From positions 1-64,000 of the forward strand of contig JAFTFO010000043.1 of NCBI GenBank assembly GCA_017449495.1: DNA of 64,000 bases. Direction: 5' to 3'. A program made the translations under genes and the position numbers. The DNA comes from Prevotella sp. (GTDB lineage Bacteria; Bacteroidota; Bacteroidia; Bacteroidales; Bacteroidaceae). Position 1 is the first letter of the stretch. The number at the start of each line of letters is the position of its first letter. Below the pieces are notes generated by a model. It had not been told where the DNA came from and did no database searches. It saw only the letters and a program-made list of their open reading frames with translations. This document shows, in pieces, positions 32,130 through 41,596 of the stretch.

Positions 32130-34268
32130 ATGAAAAAATCCCTGATTACCCTAACGTCCCTCCTATCCCTACTCGCCCTTTCTTCTCTCCCTTTAAAGGC
32201 CGATGAGGGTATGTGGACGCTGTACAATCTGCCGAACGCCGTCTATGAGACGATGAAGCAGGAGAACTATGAACTGCCCTATGGCGCTTTGTATGAGGGC
32301 GACGATGCCATTAAGAACTGTGTGGTGAACTTCGGCGGCTTCTGCTCTGGAGTGGTCGTGAGTCCCGACGGTCTGGTGTTTACCAACCACCACTGCGGCT
32401 TCGAGGCCATCCGTTCGCACTCGACGGTGGAGCATGACTATATGCTCAACGGTTTCGTGTCGAACAGCTATGAGGAGGAACTGCCTAACAAGAACCTCTT
32501 CGTGTCGTTCATGGTGGAACAGAAGGACATCACCCTCTGGCTCGACTCCCTCGGCGTCAATCAGATGAGCAGCGACGAGCAGTACCATTTCATCGACTCG
32601 CTCGAGAACGCGATGCTAAAGGATATCGTGAAACAGGACTCTACCCTGCGAGTAGAGATTAAGCCATTTTATGAGGGAAACAAATACTACCTGACCACCT
32701 ATCGTGACTACGAGGATGTAAGACTGGTGTTCGCCCTGCCTAAGTCGATGGGCAAGTTCGGTGGTGAGACAGACAACTGGATGTGGCCGCGCCAGACTTG
32801 CGACTTCAGCGTGTTCCGTGTCTATGTAGACCCAGTGACGGGCGGTCCGGCGAAGTATTCGAAGGACAATGTGCCGATGAAACCGAAGAAATGGGCTCCC
32901 GTCTCGTTACAGGGTTATGTGCCCGGCTCCTTCTCGATGACAATCGGCTATCCCGGTAGCACAAGCCGTTATCTGTCGAGTTATGGCATCCAGGAGCGTC
33001 GTGACGCCCAGAACGAGCCGATGTACCAAACCCGTGAGGTGAAGCAGAATATCATGATCCGCCACATGCGGGCTGACGAGGCTGTCCGTATCAAATACGA
33101 CTCAAAGTATGCTAACAGCTCGAACTACTGGAAGAACAGCATCGGTATGAACAAATGTATCGATTCCATCGGTCTGATTCGCCAGAAGGCGGCCTTTGAG
33201 CAGAAGATCCGTCAGTGGCAGGATTCTACGGGCTACCTGATGGGTAAGCTCGACTTTGCCAAGTTAGAGCAACTCTACCAGAAGCGCTTTGCTGCCCGTC
33301 GCGCCTTGACCTTCTACAACGAGACCTTCGGCCGTCGTAATACCGACGAGATGACCCGTCGTGCCCTCCGTGTACAGAATGGCGCCATCATCAACGGTAA
33401 GGAAGGCAAGCCGAAGTCGTACTATATCGAGTTCAAGGACAATACCGCAGAGTGGGACTACGATACCGACCGTGAGATTCTTGCAGCTCTGCTGAAGCAC
33501 TACCGCGAGAGGGTGGAGATTAAGTATCAGCCCGACTTCTTCAATGTCATTGACCACGACTACAATGGCGACTATCAGAAGTTCGTGGACCGGCTCTACA
33601 AGAAATCGAAGCTGATGAAGAACGACAAGAAGATATACGTGAACAAGAAGAGCTATCATAAAGACTTAGGTGTGGTCTATGGCGAGAGCCTTATCTCTGT
33701 ATTGGCCGATATCCGTGCCGATCTGGGGTCGACCTACGACAGCATCGACGAGCAGGAGCGATACCTCTGTGCTGCCAAGCTGCGTATGGAGGAGGATATG
33801 CCCAACTACAGCGACGCTAACTTCACCATGCGTCTCAGCTATGGTCAGGTGGGTGAATATCTGTTGGATGGGAAGCCTTCAGGCTATTACACCGAAGCCA
33901 GCAGCATCGTGAAGAAGATGGAGCAGGGTGAGAAGGGTGTCATCGACTACGAGGCAGAGCCCATTATGAAAGAACTGCTCTCTGCCAATGACTTCGGCAA
34001 GTACACTGACAAAACTACTGGTAAGCTGCATCTCTGCTTCCTGTCGAACAACGACATCACGGGCGGCAACAGCGGTTCCCCGATGTTCAACGGTAAGGGT
34101 GAACTCATTGGTCTGGCCTTCGACGGTAACTGGGATTCCCTGTCGAGTGATATCTTCTTCGACTCTCAGCTGGCCCGTTGTATCGGCGTTGATATCCGCT
34201 ATGTGCTCTATATGATGGAGAAGTGGGGTAAGGCAGACCGTCTGCTCCGCGAGATTAATGCGAAATAG
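32130..34268 (+). CDS. S46-family dipeptidyl-peptidase, DPP7-like
   Basis: 712 residues with a signal peptide (MKKSLITLTSLLSLLALSSLPLKA) before DEGMWTLYNLP, the standard mature start. These serine exopeptidases release dipeptides in the periplasm, which matters for peptide-fermenting Bacteroidota. The catalytic His is in TNHHCGF (residues 85-91) and the nucleophile Ser648 in GGNSGSPM. In the S1 pocket the sequence FDGNWD has Gly666 where the Asp/Glu-specific DPP11 enzymes have Arg, so a preference for hydrophobic P1 residues (DPP7 type) is inferred. ATG 32130 is chosen because the signal peptide starts there. GH2 follows after 18 bp. Confidence 0.92.
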   Translation: MKKSLITLTSLLSLLALSSLPLKADEGMWTLYNLPNAVYETMKQENYELPYGALYEGDDAIKNCVVNFGGFCSGVVVSPDGLVFTNHHCGFEAIRSHSTVEHDYMLNGFVSNSYEEELPNKNLFVSFMVEQKDITLWLDSLGVNQMSSDEQYHFIDSLENAMLKDIVKQDSTLRVEIKPFYEGNKYYLTTYRDYEDVRLVFALPKSMGKFGGETDNWMWPRQTCDFSVFRVYVDPVTGGPAKYSKDNVPMKPKKWAPVSLQGYVPGSFSMTIGYPGSTSRYLSSYGIQERRDAQNEPMYQTREVKQNIMIRHMRADEAVRIKYDSKYANSSNYWKNSIGMNKCIDSIGLIRQKAAFEQKIRQWQDSTGYLMGKLDFAKLEQLYQKRFAARRALTFYNETFGRRNTDEMTRRALRVQNGAIINGKEGKPKSYYIEFKDNTAEWDYDTDREILAALLKHYRERVEIKYQPDFFNVIDHDYNGDYQKFVDRLYKKSKLMKNDKKIYVNKKSYHKDLGVVYGESLISVLADIRADLGSTYDSIDEQERYLCAAKLRMEEDMPNYSDANFTMRLSYGQVGEYLLDGKPSGYYTEASSIVKKMEQGEKGVIDYEAEPIMKELLSANDFGKYTDKTTGKLHLCFLSNNDITGGNSGSPMFNGKGELIGLAFDGNWDSLSSDIFFDSQLARCIGVDIRYVLYMMEKWGKADRLLREINAK

Positions 34269-34286
34269 CAAACTCTATCCAGTTTT

Positions 34287-36887
34287 ATGAAACCTACTAC
34301 TTTACTACTAATGGCTGTCCTCTGCCTGCCTGTGCAGGCAGAGGCACAGCCGACAAACATTGACCTGAGTGGAATATGGCAGTTCGCTTTAGACCGTGAG
34401 GGGACGGTGACACCAGATCAGGAAATGACAGAGACGGTGCAGTTACCAGGGACTACCGACACAAACAAAAAGGGCGATTTCATCGGTAAAACGGAGGAGA
34501 CGACCCATCTCTCTCGTGTCTATGCCTATAAGGGGCGTGCCTGGTATCGTCGTGCGGTTGAGATTCCTGCCAGTTGGAAAGGGAAATCAGTCTATCTGAG
34601 GCTGGAACGCACCAAACCGACAGAGGTCTACGTGGATTCGAAGCTGGTTGGATCATCCAACGATATCTCTACCCCTCAGGTGTTTGAACTCTCAAAGGTC
34701 CTCACACCAGGCAAGCACACACTCGCCATCATGGTGGACAACGGCAGCGGCATACCTGAACAGATTTATGCCAACAGCCATGCCTATACCGAGGACACCC
34801 AAACGAACTGGAACGGTATCATCGGCGACATCTCCCTATCCACCTTCCCGTATACTGCGGTATTACCGCAGTCCATCTCGTCTCAGTCCCTCCATCCGAA
34901 CTTCAAGGACTTCCATATCGAAGGTCAGCACTTCTATGCCAATGGCCATCAAATCTTCCTGCGAGGCAAACACGATGCCTGCGTCTGGCCGCTAACGGGT
35001 CATGTGGCAATGGATGTCGAATCGTGGCAACAATATCTCGGCACCTGTGCTGCCTACGGGCTGAACCACGTGCGCTTCCACAGCTGGTGTCCGCCAGAGG
35101 CAGCCTTTGTGGCAGCCGACGAGCTGGGTATCATTCTGCAACCAGAACTCCCTTTCTGGGGCGACTTCAACGAGAAAGATACGGTATTGCTGCAATTCCT
35201 GCACAAGGAGGGTGAAAACATCTTGCGCACCTACGGCCATCACCCCTCATTCCGCATGTTCGCCCTCGGCAATGAGCTTTGGGGTAGCATCCCCAAAATG
35301 GCCGAATTCATCGAGGATTTTCGGAAGATAGCCCCCGACAAGGTCTATACCTTTGGCTCGAACTACTATCTTGGTTATCAGGGCGTGAAGAAGGGTATGG
35401 ACTACTTTACGACGTGTCGTGTAGGTGGCGAGGGCTGGGGTAACTACAATACACATACCCGTGGTTCATTCTCTTTTGCTGATGCAGCTGATGGAGGGAT
35501 GATCAACCACTTCTACCCTAATACGATGATGAATTTCGTGGAAGGTTGTAAACTGGCTTTCCCAGAAGGGAGCAGTTGGACAAAGGCGGTACCTGTGATC
35601 TCTCATGAGACGGCTCAGTTCCAGACCTATCCCGACTACGATGAGATCAAGAAGTACACGGGTGTACTCTATCCTTATAATATGGAGGTGTTCCGCGACC
35701 GTCTGGAAAAGGCCGGCATGCTGGATCAGGCTAAGGACTTTTACAAGGCCAGCGGTCTCTGGTCGCTCCAACTCTACAAGCAGGACATTGAGATGGATCT
35801 ACGCACACCCAATATGGCAGGCTTCCAGCTCCTCGACCTACAGGACTACCCCGGGCAAGGCTCTGCCTACGTCGGTATCCTCGACGCCTTTATGGATTCC
35901 AAAGGACTATGTACGGAACGGGAATGGCGCCAGTGGTGTGCACCTGTCGTGCCCTTGCTGGTAGCCGATAGGTTCTGCTTTACCATTGAAGATGGTATCC
36001 ATGCCTGGATACAGATTGCCAACTATAGCGGTGAGTCGCTCAATGGTAAGACCCTCCGCTGGGAACTGTCCCCCGGTGTGGCTTCGGGTGAGATCAAGCT
36101 GCCTTCAACCGAAGGACTCTTCACCGCAGGGGAATTGAAGATCGACCTCAGCGGTCTCGACAGCCCCACCCAGTTACAACTGTCGCTCTGCATTGAGGGT
36201 ACTGAATATCTTGGTGCACCCTATCATAACACTTACGACCTCTGGGTCTATCCTGCCTGGACGGACTTGAGCAAACTCGAGAGTATGCTGACGGTGACGG
36301 ATCAACTGGATGCCAGAGCCATCGCCCAGTTGGAAAAGGGCAAGAGTGTGCTGCTGATGCCAGAGGCCTCGGAGCTGACGGTAGGAGGCTTGTTCCAGAC
36401 GGACTACTGGAACTACCGCATGTTCAAGACCATCTCGGAGAATAACAAAAAGGCAGTCTCGCCTGGTACCCTTGGTATCCTCTGCGACCCAGAGCATCCC
36501 ATCTTCCGTGGCTTCCCCACTCAGATGCACACAAACTGGCAGTGGTTCCCCATCATCAAGGCGAGCCATCCGATGATGCTCGACAATACGGGCCGTGACT
36601 ATCGACCTATTGTGCAGGTGATAGATAATATCGAGCGTAACCATAAGCTGGGACTCATCTTCGAATTTCAGGTGGGCAATGGTAAACTGCTGGTCTGCAT
36701 GGCCGATCTCGAGCATGCTGCCTCTTATCCCGAGGGTAGGGCGTTCTACCGTAGTGTCATGGAATATATGCTCTCTCCCGACTTTGCTCCCAAGACGAAG
36801 ATCACCCTTGATGACTTCCAGCGCCTGATGACCACACCTGTTGTCGAGGGTAAGATTGGTGAGTTGAACAATATCTCACCTTATTGA
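34287..36887 (+). CDS. Secreted glycoside hydrolase family 2 enzyme
   Basis: 866 residues with a signal peptide (MKPTTLLLMAVLCLPVQAEAQ). The GH2 sugar-binding domain (IDLSGIWQFALDREG ... WYRRAVEIPASWKGKSVYLRLER) comes first, then a shortened sandwich and the TIM barrel from about residue 225 (FYANGHQIFLRGKHDACVWP ... LNHVRFHSWCPPEAAFVAADELGI). Glu330 in GNELWG is the likely acid/base and Glu441 in SHETAQF the likely nucleophile. Gly-x-H-D-A in place of the usual RG-x-N-x-H and the long C-terminal region set it apart from classic beta-galactosidases; galactosidase, glucuronidase and mannosidase activities are all possible. The polymer it acts on is not evident from neighbours. Confidence 0.85.
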   Translation: MKPTTLLLMAVLCLPVQAEAQPTNIDLSGIWQFALDREGTVTPDQEMTETVQLPGTTDTNKKGDFIGKTEETTHLSRVYAYKGRAWYRRAVEIPASWKGKSVYLRLERTKPTEVYVDSKLVGSSNDISTPQVFELSKVLTPGKHTLAIMVDNGSGIPEQIYANSHAYTEDTQTNWNGIIGDISLSTFPYTAVLPQSISSQSLHPNFKDFHIEGQHFYANGHQIFLRGKHDACVWPLTGHVAMDVESWQQYLGTCAAYGLNHVRFHSWCPPEAAFVAADELGIILQPELPFWGDFNEKDTVLLQFLHKEGENILRTYGHHPSFRMFALGNELWGSIPKMAEFIEDFRKIAPDKVYTFGSNYYLGYQGVKKGMDYFTTCRVGGEGWGNYNTHTRGSFSFADAADGGMINHFYPNTMMNFVEGCKLAFPEGSSWTKAVPVISHETAQFQTYPDYDEIKKYTGVLYPYNMEVFRDRLEKAGMLDQAKDFYKASGLWSLQLYKQDIEMDLRTPNMAGFQLLDLQDYPGQGSAYVGILDAFMDSKGLCTEREWRQWCAPVVPLLVADRFCFTIEDGIHAWIQIANYSGESLNGKTLRWELSPGVASGEIKLPSTEGLFTAGELKIDLSGLDSPTQLQLSLCIEGTEYLGAPYHNTYDLWVYPAWTDLSKLESMLTVTDQLDARAIAQLEKGKSVLLMPEASELTVGGLFQTDYWNYRMFKTISENNKKAVSPGTLGILCDPEHPIFRGFPTQMHTNWQWFPIIKASHPMMLDNTGRDYRPIVQVIDNIERNHKLGLIFEFQVGNGKLLVCMADLEHAASYPEGRAFYRSVMEYMLSPDFAPKTKITLDDFQRLMTTPVVEGKIGELNNISPY

Positions 36888-36902
36888 TAATTGATTAAAG
36901 TG

Positions 36903-38741
36903 ATGAAGACATTTGAAGAATTAGGCGTCAGCGGTGTCATCCGCAAGGCCATCGAAGAGTTAGGTTTTGTGCAGCCGATGCCTGTGCAGGAGGAGGTCAT
37001 TCCCTATCTGTTGGGAAATGAGAACGATATCATTGCCCTTGCCCAGACGGGTACGGGCAAGACGGCAGCCTTTGGCATTCCACTGTTGGAGCGGATAGAC
37101 ACGTCGAGGCGGGAGACGCAGGCACTGGTGTTGAGTCCGACGCGAGAACTCTGCCTGCAGATTACGGATGATATCCGTGATTTTGCGAAATATATGGATG
37201 GGATACATGTGGAGGCCGTCTATGGCGGTGCGTCGATAGAGCCCCAGATGCGTGCCTTGAAGAAAGGGGTGAATATCATCGTGGCTACTCCCGGTCGACT
37301 CATCGACCTGAAGAACCGTGGTTACGCCAAGTTGGAGCAGGTGACGAACATCGTGCTCGACGAGGCCGACGAGATGCTGAACATGGGCTTCTCGGACAGT
37401 ATCAACGAGATCTTCGAGTCGTTGCCGGCAGACCACCATACGCTGATGTTCTCGGCTACGATGAGTCGTGAGGTGGAACGCATAGCCAAACAATATCTGC
37501 ACGACTACAAGGAGATCGTGGTGGGCAGTCGTAATGAGGGGGCAGAGAACGTGAACCACGTCTATTACATGGTGAACGCCAAGGACAAATACCTCGCCCT
37601 GAAGCGCATCGTGGACTACTATCCCCGCATCTTCGCCATCATCTTCTGCCGTACGAAGATTGAGACGCAGGAGATTGCCGATAAGTTGATCAAGGACGGC
37701 TATAATGCAGAGTCGCTGCATGGTGACCTGTCGCAGCAGCAACGTGACTTGACGATGCAGAAGTTCCGCAACCATCTGACGCAGTTGCTCGTGGCTACGG
37801 ATGTCGCAGCCCGAGGGCTCGATGTGGACGACCTGACGCATGTGATCAACTTCGGACTGCCCGACGATATCGAAAACTATACCCACCGGTCAGGTCGCAC
37901 GGGTCGTGCAGGCAAGAAAGGTACCTCGATCTCCATCATCCACAGTCGAGAGAAGCATAAGATCCGCAACATCGAGAAGGAGATTGGCAAGGAGTTCGTG
38001 AAGGCGGAGATACCGTCGGCTGAGGAAATCTGCAAGAAGCAGCTCTACAAAGTGATGGACCAAATCGTGAAGACCGACGTCGACGATGAGGAGATTGCGC
38101 CTTTCATGCAGGATATCAACCGCTACTTTGAGTATATCGACAAGGATGAACTGATCAAGAAGATTGTCTCGCTGGAGTTTGGCAAGTTCCTCGCCTATTA
38201 TGCCGACGCACCGGAAATCGAGGCTGTGGTGCCAGATAAGAAGGAGAAGAAGCCGCAGAGCGACAGGCAAAAGCTACAGAACAAGGCCCAGAAGGGTTAC
38301 CGTCGACTGTTCATCAACCTGGGCAAGCGCGACGGGTTCTATCCTGGGGAACTGATGCAGACGCTGAACCGCTTCGTGGGTGGTCGTCAGGAAGTGGGAC
38401 ATATCGACCTGCTCGACACCATCTCCTACTTCGAGGTGCCTGAGAAAGATGCCAAGAAGGTGATGATCCAGCTGACAGGCATCCGCTACAAAGGGCGGCA
38501 GGTGCGCTGCAACGATGCCGATGAAGGTGGCAAGGGGGCAAAGGATACAACACCTGTGACACGTGAGAAGCGTGGCAGACGTGGCAGTCTACTCAAGCGT
38601 CAGAATGACGAGAAGCCGAGGCGTCAGAAGAAGGATGACTGGCGCAGTCTGATGAATCACGTGCCTCGCGACCTGAGGGGACCAGAGCCAGACTTCTCAG
38701 AAGAAGGCTGGGCCATGCGCAAACCCCGTAAGAAGAAATAA
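36903..38741 (+). CDS. DEAD-box RNA helicase with DbpA-type RNA-binding domain
   Basis: 612 residues from ATG 36903; a TTG 12 nt upstream is less likely. All helicase motifs are present: Q motif (MPVQEEVIP), AQTGTGKTAAF, PTRELCLQI, DEADEMLNMGF, SATM, RGLDVDD and HRSGRTGRAG. After the two RecA domains and a linker comes RLFINLGKRDGFYPGELMQTLNRFVGG ... GIRYKGRQVRC, the RNA-recognition fold found in DbpA/CsdA proteins, and a basic tail (KPRKKK). Such enzymes unwind structured RNA in ribosome assembly and cold adaptation. LOG gene follows after 7 bp. Confidence 0.93.
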   Translation: MKTFEELGVSGVIRKAIEELGFVQPMPVQEEVIPYLLGNENDIIALAQTGTGKTAAFGIPLLERIDTSRRETQALVLSPTRELCLQITDDIRDFAKYMDGIHVEAVYGGASIEPQMRALKKGVNIIVATPGRLIDLKNRGYAKLEQVTNIVLDEADEMLNMGFSDSINEIFESLPADHHTLMFSATMSREVERIAKQYLHDYKEIVVGSRNEGAENVNHVYYMVNAKDKYLALKRIVDYYPRIFAIIFCRTKIETQEIADKLIKDGYNAESLHGDLSQQQRDLTMQKFRNHLTQLLVATDVAARGLDVDDLTHVINFGLPDDIENYTHRSGRTGRAGKKGTSISIIHSREKHKIRNIEKEIGKEFVKAEIPSAEEICKKQLYKVMDQIVKTDVDDEEIAPFMQDINRYFEYIDKDELIKKIVSLEFGKFLAYYADAPEIEAVVPDKKEKKPQSDRQKLQNKAQKGYRRLFINLGKRDGFYPGELMQTLNRFVGGRQEVGHIDLLDTISYFEVPEKDAKKVMIQLTGIRYKGRQVRCNDADEGGKGAKDTTPVTREKRGRRGSLLKRQNDEKPRRQKKDDWRSLMNHVPRDLRGPEPDFSEEGWAMRKPRKKK

Positions 38742-38748
38742 GTAACGA

Positions 38749-39282
38749 ATGAAGATATGTGTGTTTTGTTCTGCGAATAAGCAGATTGATCCCGACTTCT
38801 TCTCGATGACCGAGGAGCTGGGTAAGTGGATAGCAGAGAGTGGCCATAGCATTGTGTATGGCGGTGTGAACTGCGGACTGATGGAGCGCATAGCCAAATC
38901 CGCTAAAGAGGCTGGTGGACGAACCATCGGCGTGGTGCCGATGATCGTGGAGAAGAGTGGCCGAACGAGCGACTATGTCGACGTGGAGATTCCTTGCGAC
39001 AACCTAAGTGACCGTAAGCAGCTGATGATGGACCAGAGCGATGTGTTCATCGCCCTGCCCGGTGGTCTGGGTACGCTCGACGAGATCTTTACCGTCGTAG
39101 CCTCCGCCACCATCGGCTACCATCAGAAGACGGTTATCCTTTATAACATGAAGGGCTTCTGGAACAGTCTCATCACCCTGCTCGACAACTTGAAGCAAAG
39201 AGGCATGATCCGTGGCGACTGGCGGGAATACATCAAGGTTGCCAGCAGCCTCGAAGAACTCGCAGGCATCCTTTGTGGGTGA
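38749..39282 (+). CDS. LOG-family phosphoribohydrolase
   Basis: 177 residues. MKICVFCSANKQIDPDFF opens a Rossmann-like fold, and GGVNCGLM and PGGLGTLDEIF (PGGxGTxxE) form the nucleotide-binding and catalytic site. Family members split nucleoside 5'-monophosphates such as N6-modified AMP into base and ribose 5-phosphate; in bacteria the physiological substrate is often unknown. Length is normal. Last gene of the plus-strand run; it converges on the flavoprotein gene across 78 bp, where no strong terminator is seen. Confidence 0.9.
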   Translation: MKICVFCSANKQIDPDFFSMTEELGKWIAESGHSIVYGGVNCGLMERIAKSAKEAGGRTIGVVPMIVEKSGRTSDYVDVEIPCDNLSDRKQLMMDQSDVFIALPGGLGTLDEIFTVVASATIGYHQKTVILYNMKGFWNSLITLLDNLKQRGMIRGDWREYIKVASSLEELAGILCG

Positions 39283-39360
39283 GAGTTGGCTGGGAACAGG
39301 GATACAGAAGTCAGGAAGCCAGGAGAAAGGAGGCGCCAAAGACCGATTTTTATACCATGT

Positions 39361-40527
39361 TCATGAAAGCAGGCTGTCGGCCAACTGTTCCAGCTGTGCC
39401 TCGTCGGCAGAATGCATGCGAGAACGGATGGTCACCATCGGCTCTACAATCTCGCAGTCCTTCAAACCTTCTATCATCGAGCGCATCACCTTGCCTGCCG
39501 TAGGCATCCAGCTGCCGTTCTCGATGATGCCAAAGCGACGTTTCTGATAGTTCTTAATCTGTAGGTGGTAAAGGAAGTCGTGCATCACAGGGAACACGCC
39601 TGCGTCGTAGCTCGATGCAGCCACTACGACGGTAGGATAGCGGAAAGCATCCTCGATGACCTCTGCCATATCGTCGCGGCTCAAGTCGCTTACCACCACT
39701 TTTGGGGCACCCTTCTTGCGGAGAATCTCACCCAGGCGCTCGGCAGCGGCAGCCGTTCCGCCGTGAATGCTGGCGTAGGCAATCAGAATACCCTCGTTCT
39801 CAGGCTCGTACTTGCTCCATGTGTCGTATAGCTTGATGGCAGCAGCCAGTGGCTCACCCTTGAGCACTGGACCGTGCAAAGGACAGATGGCCTGAACCTC
39901 GAGCGCAGCCACTTTCTTCAGCACTGTCTGTACTTGCGAGCCATACTTGCCACAGATATTAAAATAGTAGCGGCGAGCCTCGCAAGCCCAGTCGTCGGTC
40001 TCGTTGACCAATGCGCCGAATTTACCGAATCCATCGGCAGAGAAGAGCACTTTGTCCAAACTGTCGTAGCTCATAATGACCTCAGGCCAATGCACCATAG
40101 CCGCTGAGATAAATTGCAGCGTGTGCTGACCAAGCTTAAGCGTGTCTCCCTCCTTGACCGTGATGACACGCCCCTCAAAGTTGAAACCTTCGAAGAAGTT
40201 TGGCAACATTTTCACAGCCTGTGTACTGCATAGAAGCTGCAGATCGGGATAAGTATCCAGCATCTCAGCGATAAGTGCTGCATGGTCGGGCTCCATGTGG
40301 TGAGCCACCAGATAGTCAGGCTGGCGACCATTGAGTGCGGCTTTCAGGTTCGCCTTCCACTCTTCGCCTTTGCGGCGGTCGGCAGTATCCAATATCGCTA
40401 TCTTCTCATCGTCAATGAGATAGGAGTTGTAACTCATGCCCTCAGGCACCACATACTGACTCTCAAACAGATCGATGTCAAGATCGTCAACACCGATGTA
40501 CTTAATGGTATCACTTATCATATTCAT
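39361..40527 (-). CDS. FprA-type flavodiiron protein
   Basis: 388 residues. The N-terminal metallo-beta-lactamase fold carries the diiron ligands in HHMEPDHAA (HxExD) and further His/Asp residues (HWPEVIMSY, FSADGFGKFG, CPLHGP). The C-terminal flavodoxin domain binds FMN (ILIAYASIHGGTAAAAERLG). Such proteins reduce O2 to water or NO to N2O and protect anaerobes. It begins only 4 bp after the PfkB-type kinase gene, so it is probably transcribed with it. The M-N-M start leaves the choice of first or third residue open. Confidence 0.92.
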   Translation of the reverse strand: MNMISDTIKYIGVDDLDIDLFESQYVVPEGMSYNSYLIDDEKIAILDTADRRKGEEWKANLKAALNGRQPDYLVAHHMEPDHAALIAEMLDTYPDLQLLCSTQAVKMLPNFFEGFNFEGRVITVKEGDTLKLGQHTLQFISAAMVHWPEVIMSYDSLDKVLFSADGFGKFGALVNETDDWACEARRYYFNICGKYGSQVQTVLKKVAALEVQAICPLHGPVLKGEPLAAAIKLYDTWSKYEPENEGILIAYASIHGGTAAAAERLGEILRKKGAPKVVVSDLSRDDMAEVIEDAFRYPTVVVAASSYDAGVFPVMHDFLYHLQIKNYQKRRFGIIENGSWMPTAGKVMRSMIEGLKDCEIVEPMVTIRSRMHSADEAQLEQLADSLLS

Positions 40528-40531
40528 TGTT

Positions 40532-41500
40532 TTAAATATTCTCTTCTATTTCTTTCAGACAGACCTCCAGTTCACGTTTCTTCTGAATGGCAAACGCTTC
40601 GTCAATGCTGTTGTTGATGCTATGACAGACATTGGCCGAGAACGCGCTGCCCTCGGTGATGAGGCTATCCCATTGCTCTGGGGTGAGGCCTGTCTCCAGC
40701 ATCTCATGGGTAATACCCTCTTTGATGAGCCCGTAGACGAAGCCTGCGTTGAAGTTGTCGCCTGCCCCGATGGTGCTGACCGTCTCTGTCGGTGCGACGG
40801 GATACTGGCGGGCAAAGCCCCCAGCGCCCCTCACTTCCACAGGCTCGGCACCCTGCGTATAGATGAAGTTCTTACAGTAGAAATCAATCTGGGCTTTGTA
40901 GACCGTCTCGGCATCGTACTTATTGAACATCACCTCGAAGTCCTCCCGACTGCCTCTGACGATGTCGGCATACTCTAAGTTCTCCAGGATATTGGCATTC
41001 AGCTTCATCACCTCGTTCTGGTGCGAGGCGCGGAAGTTCACGTCGTAATAGAGGATGGCCCCACGGTCACGGGCATACTCTAAGAAGCCCTGTACCTGCT
41101 GACGGATCACGGGGTTCACGGCATAGTAGGAGCCGAACATCACGATGTCGTCGGGTTCAATCTCTGGCAGCACGAAGTCCAAACGGTCGTGAGGGTGGTC
41201 TTTATAGAAGATGTACTCCGCATCGTTCTTCTCGTCAAGAAAGGCCAGCGACACAGGCGACTTCGACTCTGGGTAGACGTTGATGCTGCTGGCATCCACG
41301 TGGTTGTCCTCTAAGAACTGGATGATCTTCCTGCCTACACGGTCGTTGCCCGTCTCGCTGATGAAGGTTGCGCTCACACCAGCCCGCCCTAAGGAGATGA
41401 CACCATTGAACACCGATCCCCCCGGCACCGCACCTATCGGCTGATCACCCTTGAATATGATGTCGAGAATAGTCTCGCCTATACCTATGACTTTTCGCAT
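40532..41500 (-). CDS. PfkB-family carbohydrate kinase (second sugar kinase of the locus)
   Basis: 322 residues from ATG 41500. The longer frame begins 75 nt upstream but crosses the promoter, and MRKVIGIGETILDIIFKGD is the regular family start. PfkB signatures are present: GGSVFNGVISLGRAGV for sugar binding and STIGAGDNFNAGFVYGL, in which Asp is the catalytic base. It phosphorylates a sugar with ATP in the cytoplasm; beside the fructokinase gene it may act on fructose, fructose 1-phosphate or a related sugar. Specificity is not readable. Own promoter, with a perfect inverted repeat just upstream of the -33 site. Confidence 0.85.
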   Translation of the reverse strand: MRKVIGIGETILDIIFKGDQPIGAVPGGSVFNGVISLGRAGVSATFISETGNDRVGRKIIQFLEDNHVDASSINVYPESKSPVSLAFLDEKNDAEYIFYKDHPHDRLDFVLPEIEPDDIVMFGSYYAVNPVIRQQVQGFLEYARDRGAILYYDVNFRASHQNEVMKLNANILENLEYADIVRGSREDFEVMFNKYDAETVYKAQIDFYCKNFIYTQGAEPVEVRGAGGFARQYPVAPTETVSTIGAGDNFNAGFVYGLIKEGITHEMLETGLTPEQWDSLITEGSAFSANVCHSINNSIDEAFAIQKKRELEVCLKEIEENI

Positions 41501-41522
41501 TTCATTTTTACCTTTACGGCTG

Positions 41523-41555
41523 CAAAGGTACAAAAATAAAAGCAGATTTCGCAAA
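41523..41555 (-). promoter_or_regulatory. Promoter of the second PfkB kinase gene
   Basis: Minus-strand TTTG (41555-41552), 21 nt, TACCTTTG (41530-41523). It overlaps the left arm of the inverted repeat at 41542. Confidence 0.75.
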
Positions 41556-41573
41556 TAAATCTGCGAAATCTGC
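41542..41573. repeat. Perfect 12-bp inverted repeat in the kinase spacer
   Basis: GCAGATTTCGCA and TGCGAAATCTGC around 8 nt. The words continue as a nine-base periodic AATCTGCNN pattern to about 41584. It may end the fructokinase transcript or act as an operator over the -33 site. Confidence 0.8.
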
Positions 41574-41596
41574 ATAATCTCTGCGAGAAAGTACTC

